A DNA stretch of 36,562 nt, from NCBI GenBank assembly GCA_902788785.1, contig CADALT010000024.1, positions 1 to 36,562 on the forward strand. Direction: 5' to 3'. Source of the DNA: an uncultured Ruminococcus sp. (GTDB taxonomy: Bacteria > Bacillota > Clostridia > Oscillospirales > Ruminococcaceae). A model generated the notes under the pieces. The model saw nothing but the letters and a program-made list of their open reading frames with translations. It did not search any database and was not told the DNA's origin. The position numbers and the translations under genes were made by a program. This document shows, in pieces, positions 7,355-14,780 of the stretch (positions are counted from its first letter, which is position 1; the number at the start of each line of letters is the position of its first letter).

Positions 7355-8077
7355 TTATTCTTCGGGATAAGCCATATCAAGTGTCAGGCTGCCTTTAACA
7401 TCGGCTGTGCTGAAATACTCTTCATCCATTCTTTCGCCGCCCTCCACATATTCTTGGGTGGTTATGCCGCAAAACTCCAGGTCGAGAGTGCCGTCAAAAC
7501 CATCTGCATCGAGGGCATAGAGCACTGCACTTTCGGGAGTGCCTATGAAGCTGGCAGCGCCGTCTGCATTGGTGCTGCGGTAATCCATCTTCATGCGCAG
7601 TGTCTTGACATCTTTGCCGCCGTCATCCACACAGATGAGCATTCTGGGCAGCACACCGTACAGGCTGTCATCTGCGGTGTAGCAATAGAATGTTGTATCG
7701 CCGTCATTGTAGGTGGTCATATCATAGCCCTTGATATCAGCACCTGTGGTGTAGCCCGAGAATGGACTGTCTTCGAGGGCAGTCTCACCAACTGCTCTGA
7801 GAGAAGGCTGTGCCATGCCCATTTCCATGCCTCTGTTCTGAGCCGAATAGAAAGCCCTTGACACAAGTATCGTCAGGATAAGCCCCAGCGGTATTACACA
7901 TACCAGCGTTATCACGAAGAATAACAGGGGTGACATCATTTTCTTTCCCTCAGACCTGCCCTGCGAGAGCCTGAGTGCTATCTTCCTTTTGTACACTGCC
8001 ATATAGACTGCTAAAGCAAGTCCTACAAATGCTGCGATAACCAGTGCGATAATAATAAATACCCATGCGATTCCCAT
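7355..8077 (-). CDS. Membrane protein paired with a LytTR regulator
   Basis: A 240-residue protein with two transmembrane segments (about residues 5-28 and 48-72) separated by a basic cytoplasmic loop (KRKIALRLSQGRSEGKKMM), then a 165-residue acidic, probably extracytoplasmic domain. I do not recognise the family. It lies 15 bases downstream of the LytTR gene in the same operon. LytTR regulators are often encoded with a membrane protein that inhibits them (the LytTR regulatory systems), and this gene occupies that position, but it is larger and unlike the usual DUF3021 partner. Start follows AAAGGAG. Confidence 0.7.
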   Translation of the reverse strand: MGIAWVFIIIALVIAAFVGLALAVYMAVYKRKIALRLSQGRSEGKKMMSPLLFFVITLVCVIPLGLILTILVSRAFYSAQNRGMEMGMAQPSLRAVGETALEDSPFSGYTTGADIKGYDMTTYNDGDTTFYCYTADDSLYGVLPRMLICVDDGGKDVKTLRMKMDYRSTNADGAASFIGTPESAVLYALDADGFDGTLDLEFCGITTQEYVEGGERMDEEYFSTADVKGSLTLDMAYPEE

Positions 8078-8092
8078 TTTGTTTGTCTCCTT

Positions 8093-8539
8093 TCAAATGC
8101 CCATAAATTCTTTGAATATGTAATAGTATGTTCTGGTCACATCGACCTTTGAGCCGTCCGACATTGTCAGTACGAATTTCTGACTGAGTGAGGGTCTGAT
8201 GCTCTTGATATGTTCCGCCGAGACTATCACCGAGTTGCTGACACGTATGAATTCCTCGGGGTCAAGTATCTCCTCCAGCCGCCGCAGACGTTCTGTGAGT
8301 TTATACTCATCACCGCCGCAGTGGGCGATTATGTCGTGAGCGAAGCTTTCGATGTGTGAGATATCTTTGGTGTTGAGCCTGAATATCTCGTTATCATGCC
8401 TGCCTATCAATCGGCTGACATATACGTTTTTCTCGGAGAGTATCAGCTGCGCACCATCATCTATCTCGACACCCATGGCGGTCAGTTCTTTAAATATTTG
8501 TGAGTAGTTTTCCTCACTGACCATAAGCTTTATCTTCAT
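8093..8539 (-). CDS. LytTR-domain DNA-binding regulator
   Basis: A 148-residue protein with a C-terminal LytTR domain over about residues 45-145 (VSRLIGRHDNEIFRLNTKDISHIES, then RRLEEILDPEEFIRVSNSVIVSAEHIKSIRPS). This is the classic LytTR pattern. A short N-terminal region (1-40) replaces the receiver domain, so it is not a two-component response regulator. LytTR domains bind direct repeats upstream of their targets. It heads an operon with the two-TM protein downstream. AAAGGAG precedes the ATG. Confidence 0.87.
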   Translation of the reverse strand: MKIKLMVSEENYSQIFKELTAMGVEIDDGAQLILSEKNVYVSRLIGRHDNEIFRLNTKDISHIESFAHDIIAHCGGDEYKLTERLRRLEEILDPEEFIRVSNSVIVSAEHIKSIRPSLSQKFVLTMSDGSKVDVTRTYYYIFKEFMGI

Positions 8540-8570
8540 TGGCTTATCTCCTTTCCCTTGCTGTGTCTAT

Positions 8571-8599
8571 ATTATAACCTGCTAAGCGAAAAAAAGCAA
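8571..8599 (-). promoter_or_regulatory. Promoter of the LytTR operon
   Basis: Minus strand TTGCTT (8594-8599), 17-bp spacer, TATAAT (8571-8576). Confidence 0.6.
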
Positions 8600-8669
8600 T
8601 ATCTTCGGAACAGCTTGCATCATACAGCGCATAGTTTGCACAGTCAGGGTGATACTTAGCACTGAACTA

Positions 8670-8698
8670 TTGACTTTAGGGGTCAGAAGTGCTATAAT
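8670..8698 (+). promoter_or_regulatory. Promoter of the RNHCP leader and gene
   Basis: TTGACT (8670-8675), 17-bp spacer, TATAAT (8693-8698). It gives a leader of about 175 bases before the RNHCP start codon. Confidence 0.75.
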
Positions 8699-8766
8699 TT
8701 ACTTGCCGATGATCGCAATAACTTTTTATCGATCACGTATGATTATTGATATGAAAAGGAGTTTGC

Positions 8767-8802
8767 ATGAAAACTAATATTACAATGGAGATTGCAGCAT
8801 AG
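8767..8802 (+). CDS. Putative 11-codon leader peptide
   Basis: ATG at 8767 preceded by AAAAGGAG with a 5-base spacer encodes MKTNITMEIAA and stops at 8800-8802. The stop codon touches a strong 11-bp hairpin (8803-8836). It is too short for gene callers but has a better ribosome-binding site than many genes here. Its position between promoter, hairpin and the RNHCP gene is that of an attenuation leader peptide. Translation is inferred. Confidence 0.5.
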   Translation: MKTNITMEIAA

Positions 8803-8877
8803 CCGGAAGGTCAGCTGCATCTTAGTGACCTTCCGGAAGTTAGGAAGAATTTAAAACTAACTTATCTATGGAGGTCA
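8803..8877 (+). promoter_or_regulatory. Leader hairpin able to compete with the RNHCP ribosome-binding site
   Basis: CCGGAAGGTCA (8803-8813) and TGACCTTCCGG (8826-8836) form a perfect 11-bp hairpin without a following T-run. The 3' arm TGACCTTCC can instead pair with GGAGGTCA (8870-8877), the Shine-Dalgarno of the RNHCP gene: 8 bp with one bulged U. The two states exclude each other, consistent with translational control. Confidence 0.55.
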
Positions 8878-8880
8878 AAA

Positions 8881-9303
8881 ATGAACAGAGAAAATAAAAG
8901 AAAGTCTTTTGAAAAGGGCTATTATAAAACACACGCTTGCAATGACACATTCACCTGCAAATTCTGCGGCAGGACGGTCGTGCCCGAGGGCGCAGGATCA
9001 TCTCACAGGAACCACTGCCCGTACTGTCTGGCAAGTCAGCATCTGGATATCGAACCGGGTGACAGGCTGGCTGACTGCGGCGGCGTTATGGAGCCTGTAG
9101 CGGTATGGGTCAGGAAGAATGGCGAATGGGCGATAATACACAGGTGCAGGATATGCGGAGCTCTCAGTTCCAACAGGATAGCTGCCGATGACAACCCCAT
9201 GAAGCTGATGTCCATTGCGATGAAGCCCGTTTCATTCCCACCCTTCCCGTTGGAGCGCATCGAAGAGATGACAAGGCTGATGGGCGGCGAGGGAGAACTT
9301 TAA
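8881..9303 (+). CDS. RNHCP domain protein
   Basis: A 140-residue RNHCP-domain protein. The namesake motif HRNHCPYC is near residue 45, and CKFCG near residue 26 supplies the first cysteine pair. The later HRCRICGALSSNRI segment near residue 92 gives a second CxxC. The arrangement suggests zinc-ribbon metal sites. The biochemical function of the family is not known to me. It is preceded by a leader peptide and hairpin and followed by a strong terminator, so it is monocistronic. Start ATG 8881 with GGAGG 6 bases upstream. Confidence 0.85.
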   Translation: MNRENKRKSFEKGYYKTHACNDTFTCKFCGRTVVPEGAGSSHRNHCPYCLASQHLDIEPGDRLADCGGVMEPVAVWVRKNGEWAIIHRCRICGALSSNRIAADDNPMKLMSIAMKPVSFPPFPLERIEEMTRLMGGEGEL

Positions 9304-9335
9304 TTTACGAGCATCAAAAGCTCACAGAAACATAC

Positions 9336-9367
9336 AGCATCGGGAGCGTTCTCCCGATGCTTTTTTT
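9336..9367 (+). terminator. Terminator of the RNHCP gene
   Basis: AGCATCGGGAG (9336-9346), CGTT loop, CTCCCGATGC (9351-9360) and seven T. Confidence 0.9.
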
Positions 9368-9395
9368 GACAGGTAAAGTCAACAGGAGTTAAAAC

Positions 9396-10133
9396 ATGAA
9401 AAGACTATTGCTCATAATACCCGAGCTGCTGCTTTTTGCGGTATTCTCGATCTCTCCCATAGCGAATGAGGGTATGCTCTGCGGCATGGTATTCGCTGTA
9501 TTTCTGATAGTTATAACGCTGATCTTCCCACTGATGAAAAAGCTTTGGGAGAAAAGGGCAGGCAGGGCGGTACTGCGTTTCTTTCCGGGAATAACCATTA
9601 TAGGTGGGATATATGCGGCAGTGCTTTCGGGAATGATGATAGGGGCTATGAACGCAAAAGCAGAGTCCCCCGAAGTGCTGATAGTTCTCGGGTGTCAGGT
9701 GATAGGCGATGAACCCTCGGAGATGCTGCAAAGCCGACTTGATGCAGCCTATGATGCTATGGAAAAATATCCTGATGCCATATGTATTGTCACAGGCGGA
9801 AAGGGCAATGGCGAGGGCATCACCGAGGCGGAGTGCATGGAAAGATACCTCACCAAAAAAGGTGCTGACAGCAGCCGTATAATAGTGGAGGACAAGGCAA
9901 CCTCCACCGAGGAGAACCTGAAATATTCCTTGCAGCTGACCAACAAGCGTGATATAGCCATAGTCACCGACGGCTTTCATCAGTACCGTGGGGCACTGGC
10001 GGCAAAGAATGAGGGCGCACAAAAGGTCAGAGCCATATGCGCAGATACGGATATACGGGTGCTGCCATCGTTCCGGGTACGTGAATGGCTGGGTATAAGC
10101 AAGATATATTTACAGCAGCTTTGCAATTCATAA
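9396..10133 (+). CDS. DUF218 (YdcF/ElyC-like) membrane-anchored protein
   Basis: A 245-residue protein with three N-terminal membrane segments (about residues 2-20, 25-48 and 65-85), then a DUF218 domain. Signature segments are VLIVLGCQV, SRLDAAYDAM, IVTGGKGNGEGITEAECMERYL, EDKATSTEENLKYS and VTDGFHQYRG. The DUF218 fold occurs in YdcF, SanA and ElyC, linked to cell-envelope integrity in other bacteria; no enzymatic role is assigned here. ATG follows CAGGAG. It appears monocistronic, with no obvious terminator. Confidence 0.83.
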   Translation: MKRLLLIIPELLLFAVFSISPIANEGMLCGMVFAVFLIVITLIFPLMKKLWEKRAGRAVLRFFPGITIIGGIYAAVLSGMMIGAMNAKAESPEVLIVLGCQVIGDEPSEMLQSRLDAAYDAMEKYPDAICIVTGGKGNGEGITEAECMERYLTKKGADSSRIIVEDKATSTEENLKYSLQLTNKRDIAIVTDGFHQYRGALAAKNEGAQKVRAICADTDIRVLPSFRVREWLGISKIYLQQLCNS

Positions 10134-10163
10134 CAGGAATAGTTCGCCATTCAATATAGATAT

Positions 10164-10254
10164 TTGCTATTTTGAAAAAAATGCTATATAATATATTAAA
10201 CGACATATATTTCTATACATCGGACACTCATCGAAACAAGTATCATAGTTTCGA
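10164..10254 (+). promoter_or_regulatory. Promoter and leader repeat of the dockerin esterase
   Basis: TTGCTA (10164-10169), 17-bp spacer, TATAAT (10187-10192). Downstream in the leader, TCGAAAC (10231-10237) and GTTTCGA (10248-10254) form a 7-bp inverted repeat that could be an operator or a hairpin. Confidence 0.55.
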
Positions 10255-10336
10255 CAAGTGGACTATGTAGAATTTCTAATGTCATTTACTATAGCAAAGA
10301 GCTTAATACGTTATCACAGAATGGATGGTGGAAAAC

Positions 10337-11608
10337 ATGATGATAAAAGCACTTACAAGGTCTGCGGCTTTTGTAGCTGCGCTCCTGCTGACACTTACTG
10401 CCTGCGCTGAACAGCAGGACAGCGAAAGCAAAAATGATACCACTATAACATCGGCTGCACAGGCTGAATCGGCAAACGACAGCAGCGCTGTGGATAAAGC
10501 CGAGAAAGAAGAAAGTCAAGCCGAAGCACCGACATCAGATGAAGTTCACGAAGAAGAGAAAGCGGATGACATTTACTCAGTGCCGACCGAATACGACCTG
10601 CCCGATGATGTATTTGATAAACGTGATGATGTGGATTACGGCACGATACTCACAGATGTGGAGTATTTTTCCACCACGGCGGACGACTACAAGCAGTGCA
10701 ACATACTTCTGCCCGCAGGCTATGATGAGAATGAGAGCTACCCTGTGATGTACGTTATACACGGCTGGGGCGGCAACCACACCAACCAGATAAAGCAAGA
10801 CTCCTACCTGACACTGCTTTACGGGAATATGCTGCATGACGGGCTGACTGTGCCGCAGATAATCGTAAATGTGGATATGTATACCGACAAGCAGGCGGAC
10901 AAGGAGAGCAAGTCCGATGAAGAACTGCGTTTTATTTATGACAAGGTGGTAGATGATATAGCTGTTGACCTTATGCCGTACATCGAGGAAAACTTCCCCG
11001 TCAAGACAGGCAGGGAGAACACAGCAGTGGCAGGTGTTTCGCAGGGCGGTGCGGAATCGCTGACAACGGGTTTCAAGTGGCTTGACAAATTCGGATACAT
11101 CTCGGGATTTGCCCCAGACTCGGGAGTGATACCCACCGATTATTACAAGGGCACTTTCTGGAACACGCCGTACTTTGAGGAATTTCCCATGCCCGATGAA
11201 GATGAAGTGCCTTACTATCTATATATGACCTGCGGCACTGAGGACCCGTGGAATCTGGATGTCACGAAATACTATGCTCAGGTCTGGGACGAGATGGGGC
11301 TTAAACATCAGACGGACTATCCCGAGGGCTATGCGCACAACTACAAGTTCTGGAGACAGTGTTTCTACAACTATCTGCGCAGGACATTCACTGTACCCGT
11401 TCAGCCGAAAGCAACGCTCGGAGATGCAAGCGGTGACGGCGGAGTGGATGTAACAGACATCTCCATGATGGCGGCTCATATAAAAGGGATACACTCATTG
11501 ACGGCAAGTGCGCTGATGCTGGCGGACGTTGACCGCAGCGGCAGACTGAATGTAAGTGACATCGCCATGACTGCGGCACACATTAAAGGCATACGGGCGC
11601 TGAAATAA
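10337..11608 (+). CDS. Dockerin-containing carbohydrate esterase with lipobox
   Basis: About 423 residues in four parts: a signal peptide ending in a lipobox (LTAC, Cys23); an acidic Ser/Glu-rich linker to about residue 90; an esterase-D/feruloyl-esterase-like alpha/beta hydrolase with oxyanion-side VIHGWGGN and nucleophile AGVSQGGAES; and a C-terminal type I dockerin with two calcium-binding repeats (DASGDGGVDVTD and DVDRSGRLNVSD). Such esterases remove acetyl or feruloyl groups from xylan. Dockerins plug enzymes into a cellulosome, while a lipobox would tether to the membrane, an unusual combination. The ATG at 10337 has GGTGGA upstream; 10325 and 10340 are alternatives. The P1 peptidase follows 18 bases later. 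Confidence 0.85.
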   Translation: MMIKALTRSAAFVAALLLTLTACAEQQDSESKNDTTITSAAQAESANDSSAVDKAEKEESQAEAPTSDEVHEEEKADDIYSVPTEYDLPDDVFDKRDDVDYGTILTDVEYFSTTADDYKQCNILLPAGYDENESYPVMYVIHGWGGNHTNQIKQDSYLTLLYGNMLHDGLTVPQIIVNVDMYTDKQADKESKSDEELRFIYDKVVDDIAVDLMPYIEENFPVKTGRENTAVAGVSQGGAESLTTGFKWLDKFGYISGFAPDSGVIPTDYYKGTFWNTPYFEEFPMPDEDEVPYYLYMTCGTEDPWNLDVTKYYAQVWDEMGLKHQTDYPEGYAHNYKFWRQCFYNYLRRTFTVPVQPKATLGDASGDGGVDVTDISMMAAHIKGIHSLTASALMLADVDRSGRLNVSDIAMTAAHIKGIRALK

Positions 11609-11626
11609 ACGCAAAGGAGCGTTGAT

Positions 11627-12595
11627 ATGAAAGAGATAGCGATAACCGAGATAGAAAACATAGCCATAGGTCAGGCAGAGGATACCGTGGCAGGCACAGG
11701 CTGTACGGTTTTTATAAGCAAAGATGGCATGGCGGCAGGGCTCGATATACGTGGCGGAGGTCCCGCATCGAGAGAAAGCGGACTTATGGATCCGCTTGCG
11801 GCGGCACAGACGATACACGCTGTGGTCTTATCGGGCGGCAGTGCCTATGGTCTGGGTGCGTCTGATGGTGTTATGCAGTATCTGGAAGAAAACGGCATCG
11901 GACTTGATGTGGGCGTAACGAAAGTTCCGCTGGTGGTGCAGTCGGATATATTCGACCTTACCGTGGGCGACTCAAAAGTTCGTCCCGACAGGGAGATGGG
12001 TTATGAAGCGGCAAAACGTGCGCTTAATTCACCAAATTACAGGGACGGAAACTTCGGCGCAGGCTGTGGTGCGACTGTGGGCAAGATATGCGGCATGGAG
12101 CGCTGCATGAAATCAGGTATAGGCAGCTATGCCATCGAAACAGGCGGCTTGAAGATAGGCGCAGTGGTCGTGGTCAATGCTTTCGGAGATATATTCGATC
12201 ACCGCACGGGCAGCAAGCTCGCAGGACTGCTCAATGAAGAAAAAAACGGCTTTGCAGACACCACCGAGGTGATGTACAGCCATATAGCTCCCGTGGAAAA
12301 CAAGTTTGTTTCAAACACGACCATAGGCATAGTCATGACCAATGCCAAGTTTGACAAAACACAGCTGTGCAAGCTGGCAGGCATGGCGCATGACGGCTAC
12401 GCACGTTCCATAAGACCCGTACACACCTCGGTGGACGGTGACAGTATATATGCGGTATCGCTGGGGAATGTGGCGGCTGATATGGATACGGTGGGCGTAC
12501 TTTCGGCAGAGGTCATGAGCGAGGCGATAACAAGGGCAGTAAAAAATGCAGACAGTGCATATGGAGCTATAAGTGCAAAGGAGCTGAAAAGCTAA
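11627..12595 (+). CDS. P1 family (DmpA-like) aminopeptidase
   Basis: A 322-residue member of peptidase family S58/P1 (L-aminopeptidase/D-esterase, DmpA type), an Ntn-hydrolase-like autoprocessing fold. Diagnostic segments are GCTVFISKDGMAAGLDIRGG, VLSGGSAYGL, NFGAGCGATVGKI and VSNTTIGIVMTNA. By analogy autocleavage should occur between Asn230 and Thr231 in SNTTIG, making Thr231 the nucleophile of the beta chain. The protein has no signal peptide. It lies 18 bases after the dockerin esterase with AAAGGAG before its ATG, so the two are probably cotranscribed, without an obvious functional link. Confidence 0.87.
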   Translation: MKEIAITEIENIAIGQAEDTVAGTGCTVFISKDGMAAGLDIRGGGPASRESGLMDPLAAAQTIHAVVLSGGSAYGLGASDGVMQYLEENGIGLDVGVTKVPLVVQSDIFDLTVGDSKVRPDREMGYEAAKRALNSPNYRDGNFGAGCGATVGKICGMERCMKSGIGSYAIETGGLKIGAVVVVNAFGDIFDHRTGSKLAGLLNEEKNGFADTTEVMYSHIAPVENKFVSNTTIGIVMTNAKFDKTQLCKLAGMAHDGYARSIRPVHTSVDGDSIYAVSLGNVAADMDTVGVLSAEVMSEAITRAVKNADSAYGAISAKELKS

Positions 12596-12797
12596 GGAAA
12601 CCCTGCGCAACCATTGTGTGGCAGATGACTAAAAAACGAAGCTGATGTATGATCCGTCAGCTCCGTTATATTTATATCAAGCCTTTGCAGGTTCAGCGGA
12701 AGTATCCTCGCTGCGCCTGAATATCGCCTTGAAAGCAGACTCAAACATTACAAGGTGGGTCTTCCTCGGGTCAAACACCTTGCAGGCAAGCTGTATA

Positions 12798-14222
12798 TCA
12801 CTTGCGCTCGGAGAGTTTCATGGCAAATTTATCCTTGGGCTTGTCCTCGGGAACAGAAGTCGGGTACTCTCCCGTGAAGCAGGCACTGCAATATCCACTG
12901 TGACCCACAAGGGCGCTTAGTTCCTCCACAGGGAGATAGCCCAGGCTGTCGGCACCTATGAGTTTTGCTGTCTCCTCCACCGTATGCTTGCAGGCGATGA
13001 GGTTCTCGCAGGAGTCTATATCCGTGCCGTAAAAACAGGGGTGGGTAAAGGGCGGGGCGGAAACACGGAAATGTATCTCCTTAGCACCTGCCTCACGCAG
13101 CAGTGCCACTATGCGCTCGGAGGTCGTGCCACGTACTATTGAGTCGTCTATCAGCACTACACGCTTGCCGTCAACGGTCTCTTTTAGGGCGGAAAGCTTT
13201 ATCATGACCTTATTTGAACGTGAACTCTGCCCGGGAGAGATAAATGTTCTGCCGATGTACTTATTCTTGATGAGCCCGATACCGTAGGGTATGCCCGATG
13301 CCTGCGAATAGCCCAGTGCCGCATCAAGCCCCGAGTCGGGGACACCGATGACCACATCAGCCTCGGCAGGACAGCGCTCTGCCAGTATCCTGCCTGCACG
13401 GAGTCTTGCGGAATGTACGGATATACCGTCGATACAGGAGTCGGGGCGAGCAAAATAGATATACTCGAATATGCAGGTGCGGCGAGGTTTTGTGCGGCAG
13501 TGTTCGGTCATGGAGACAACACCATCCTTTGAGAACACCAGTATCTCACCGGGTTCGATGTCACGAACGAATTTTCCGCCAATGGCAGAAATTGCGCAGC
13601 TTTCGGAGGCTACCACAAAGCTGCCGTCATCAAGTGTACCGTAGCACAGCGGTCTGAAGCCGTAGGGGTCACGGGCGGCGATAAGCTTGGTAGGTGACAT
13701 CACTGCCAGCGAATAAGCGCCGTCAATAATATCCATAGCCGCAGAAACACTTTGTTCGATGGAGGGCTGTTTCAGGCGCTGTCTTGTGATGATATATGCG
13801 ATTATCTCGGTATCCGAGGTAGTATGGAAGATAGCGCCCTCAAGTTCGAGCTTGTCACGAAGTTCAGAGGCATTGGAGAGGTTGCCGTTATGTGCCAGCG
13901 CCATCCTGCCCTTTCGGTGGTTCACCAGTATGGGCTGACAGTTTCTGCGCTCGCTGCCGCCTGTGGTGGAATAGCGCACATGACCCACAGCTATATTTCC
14001 CTGCGGCAGTTCTGACAGAACCTGCGGAGTAAAAACATCGCCCACCAAGCCCACATCCTTATGGGCAGCTATGACACCATCATCACATACAGCTATGCCG
14101 CAGCTTTCCTGACCACGGTGCTGGAGCGAATACAATCCGTAGTAAACAGGTTCTGCCAGTGCTGACCTGACAGGTGAGAATATACCAAAAACTCCGCACT
14201 CTTCATGGATACTTCCAAACAT
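12798..14222 (-). CDS. purF: Amidophosphoribosyltransferase (PurF)
   Basis: Glutamine phosphoribosylpyrophosphate amidotransferase, the first step of purine synthesis (PRPP plus glutamine to phosphoribosylamine). 474 residues from the ATG at 14222, chosen because GGAGGTG lies 5 bases upstream; an in-frame ATG at 14282 lacks a good site. The N-terminus MFGSIHEECGVFG suggests an 8-residue propeptide removed to expose the nucleophile Cys9. The glutaminase domain covers about 9-240 (RYSTTGGS, HNGNLSNA) and the PRPP site is VVLIDDSIVRGTTS. Cysteines in RRTCIFEY, HPCFYGTD and GYCSACF match the 4Fe-4S ligands of the Bacillus-type enzyme. It stands alone, not in a pur operon. Confidence 0.95.
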   Translation of the reverse strand: MFGSIHEECGVFGIFSPVRSALAEPVYYGLYSLQHRGQESCGIAVCDDGVIAAHKDVGLVGDVFTPQVLSELPQGNIAVGHVRYSTTGGSERRNCQPILVNHRKGRMALAHNGNLSNASELRDKLELEGAIFHTTSDTEIIAYIITRQRLKQPSIEQSVSAAMDIIDGAYSLAVMSPTKLIAARDPYGFRPLCYGTLDDGSFVVASESCAISAIGGKFVRDIEPGEILVFSKDGVVSMTEHCRTKPRRTCIFEYIYFARPDSCIDGISVHSARLRAGRILAERCPAEADVVIGVPDSGLDAALGYSQASGIPYGIGLIKNKYIGRTFISPGQSSRSNKVMIKLSALKETVDGKRVVLIDDSIVRGTTSERIVALLREAGAKEIHFRVSAPPFTHPCFYGTDIDSCENLIACKHTVEETAKLIGADSLGYLPVEELSALVGHSGYCSACFTGEYPTSVPEDKPKDKFAMKLSERK

Positions 14223-14289
14223 TGTGACACCTCCAAAAGAATAAAAAGCGCCCATAAAAGCCGAAGCTCTCATGAACGCCATTGCTCAC

Positions 14290-14333
14290 ATCTATAACAT
14301 ATAGATATTATCACACGAAAAAGCAAAAGTCAA
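14290..14333 (-). promoter_or_regulatory. purF promoter with inverted repeat
   Basis: Minus strand TTGACT (14328-14333), 17-bp spacer, TAATAT (14305-14310). ATCTATA-N3-TATAGAT (14290-14306) overlaps the -10 edge and start site, a candidate operator for purine control. Confidence 0.55.
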
Positions 14334-14456
14334 CCTTTCGTGCACTGCTTTTTACCCTAAAAATCAGACAGTACCGATTTTTTGTCAGAAAATCCCAAAT
14401 ATACTCAACGGTTTTTGTCACAAATTGTCCGAGTGACCGATATTGCAAAAAACCTC

Positions 14457-14485
14457 TTGACAATCGGCTGCGGATGGGGTATAAT
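14457..14485 (+). promoter_or_regulatory. Consensus promoter of amt
   Basis: TTGACA (14457-14462), exactly 17 bp, TATAAT (14480-14485). The 436-base gap between purF and amt holds this promoter, a leader of about 165 bases with two hairpin-plus-T elements, and the purF promoter. Confidence 0.85.
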
Positions 14486-14504
14486 GCACTTGTGAACAGC
14501 AAAG

Positions 14505-14543
14505 GAGCTGCGGTCGGGTAAGGCTGCGGCTCTTTATTTGTTT
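14505..14543 (+). terminator. First leader hairpin of amt (possible attenuator)
   Basis: GAGCTGCGG and CTGCGGCTC (about 14505-14532) can form about nine pairs, two of them wobbles, followed by TTTATTTGTTT. A mutually exclusive small hairpin, CAGC-AAAGGA-GCTG (14497-14510), shares the left arm. Confidence 0.45.
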
Positions 14544-14592
14544 ACAGGAAGAAGCTTCTCATATCTTTCAAAAAAACATATCCGGCACAAGG

Positions 14593-14645
14593 AGGTGCTC
14601 ATGTCCGTGACTAAGGTCCGAGACATGAGCACCTTAAATTTTTTT
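14593..14645 (+). terminator. Strong terminator in the amt leader
   Basis: GGTGCTCATGTC (14594-14605) and GACATGAGCACC (14622-14633) form a perfect 12-bp stem, followed by AAA and seven T (to 14645), ending one base before the amt Shine-Dalgarno. The left arm also holds an SD (AAGGAGG, 14589-14595) and an ATG (14601). Confidence 0.8.
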
Positions 14646-14780
14646 CGGAGGGATAAATATGTATGCAGAACTTTTAACGCAGGATGTTCAGACAGCTGCG
14701 AGCGAAACGACCTTCGGGGTCTGGTTCATGATAGCCGTTGCACTGGTATTTTTCATGCAGGCAGGCTTCGCAATGGTTGA
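14601..14780 (+). CDS. Putative leader ORF running through the amt terminator
   Basis: AAGGAGG (14589-14595) sits 5 bases before ATG 14601, opening a frame of 59 codons that runs through the terminator stem and into amt in another reading frame, stopping at 14780. The amino-acid sequence (starting MSVTKVRDMSTLNFF) is not recognised. A ribosome using this start would melt or block the terminator, so it may be a regulatory ORF, not a protein gene. It may also be chance. Confidence 0.35.
   Translation: MSVTKVRDMSTLNFFRRDKYVCRTFNAGCSDSCERNDLRGLVHDSRCTGIFHAGRLRNG

Noticed and set aside
14223-14282. N-terminal extension of purF
   Set aside because: Twenty codons are open upstream, but the strong GGAGGTG belongs to the ATG at 14222, and the short propeptide before Cys9 matches the family.
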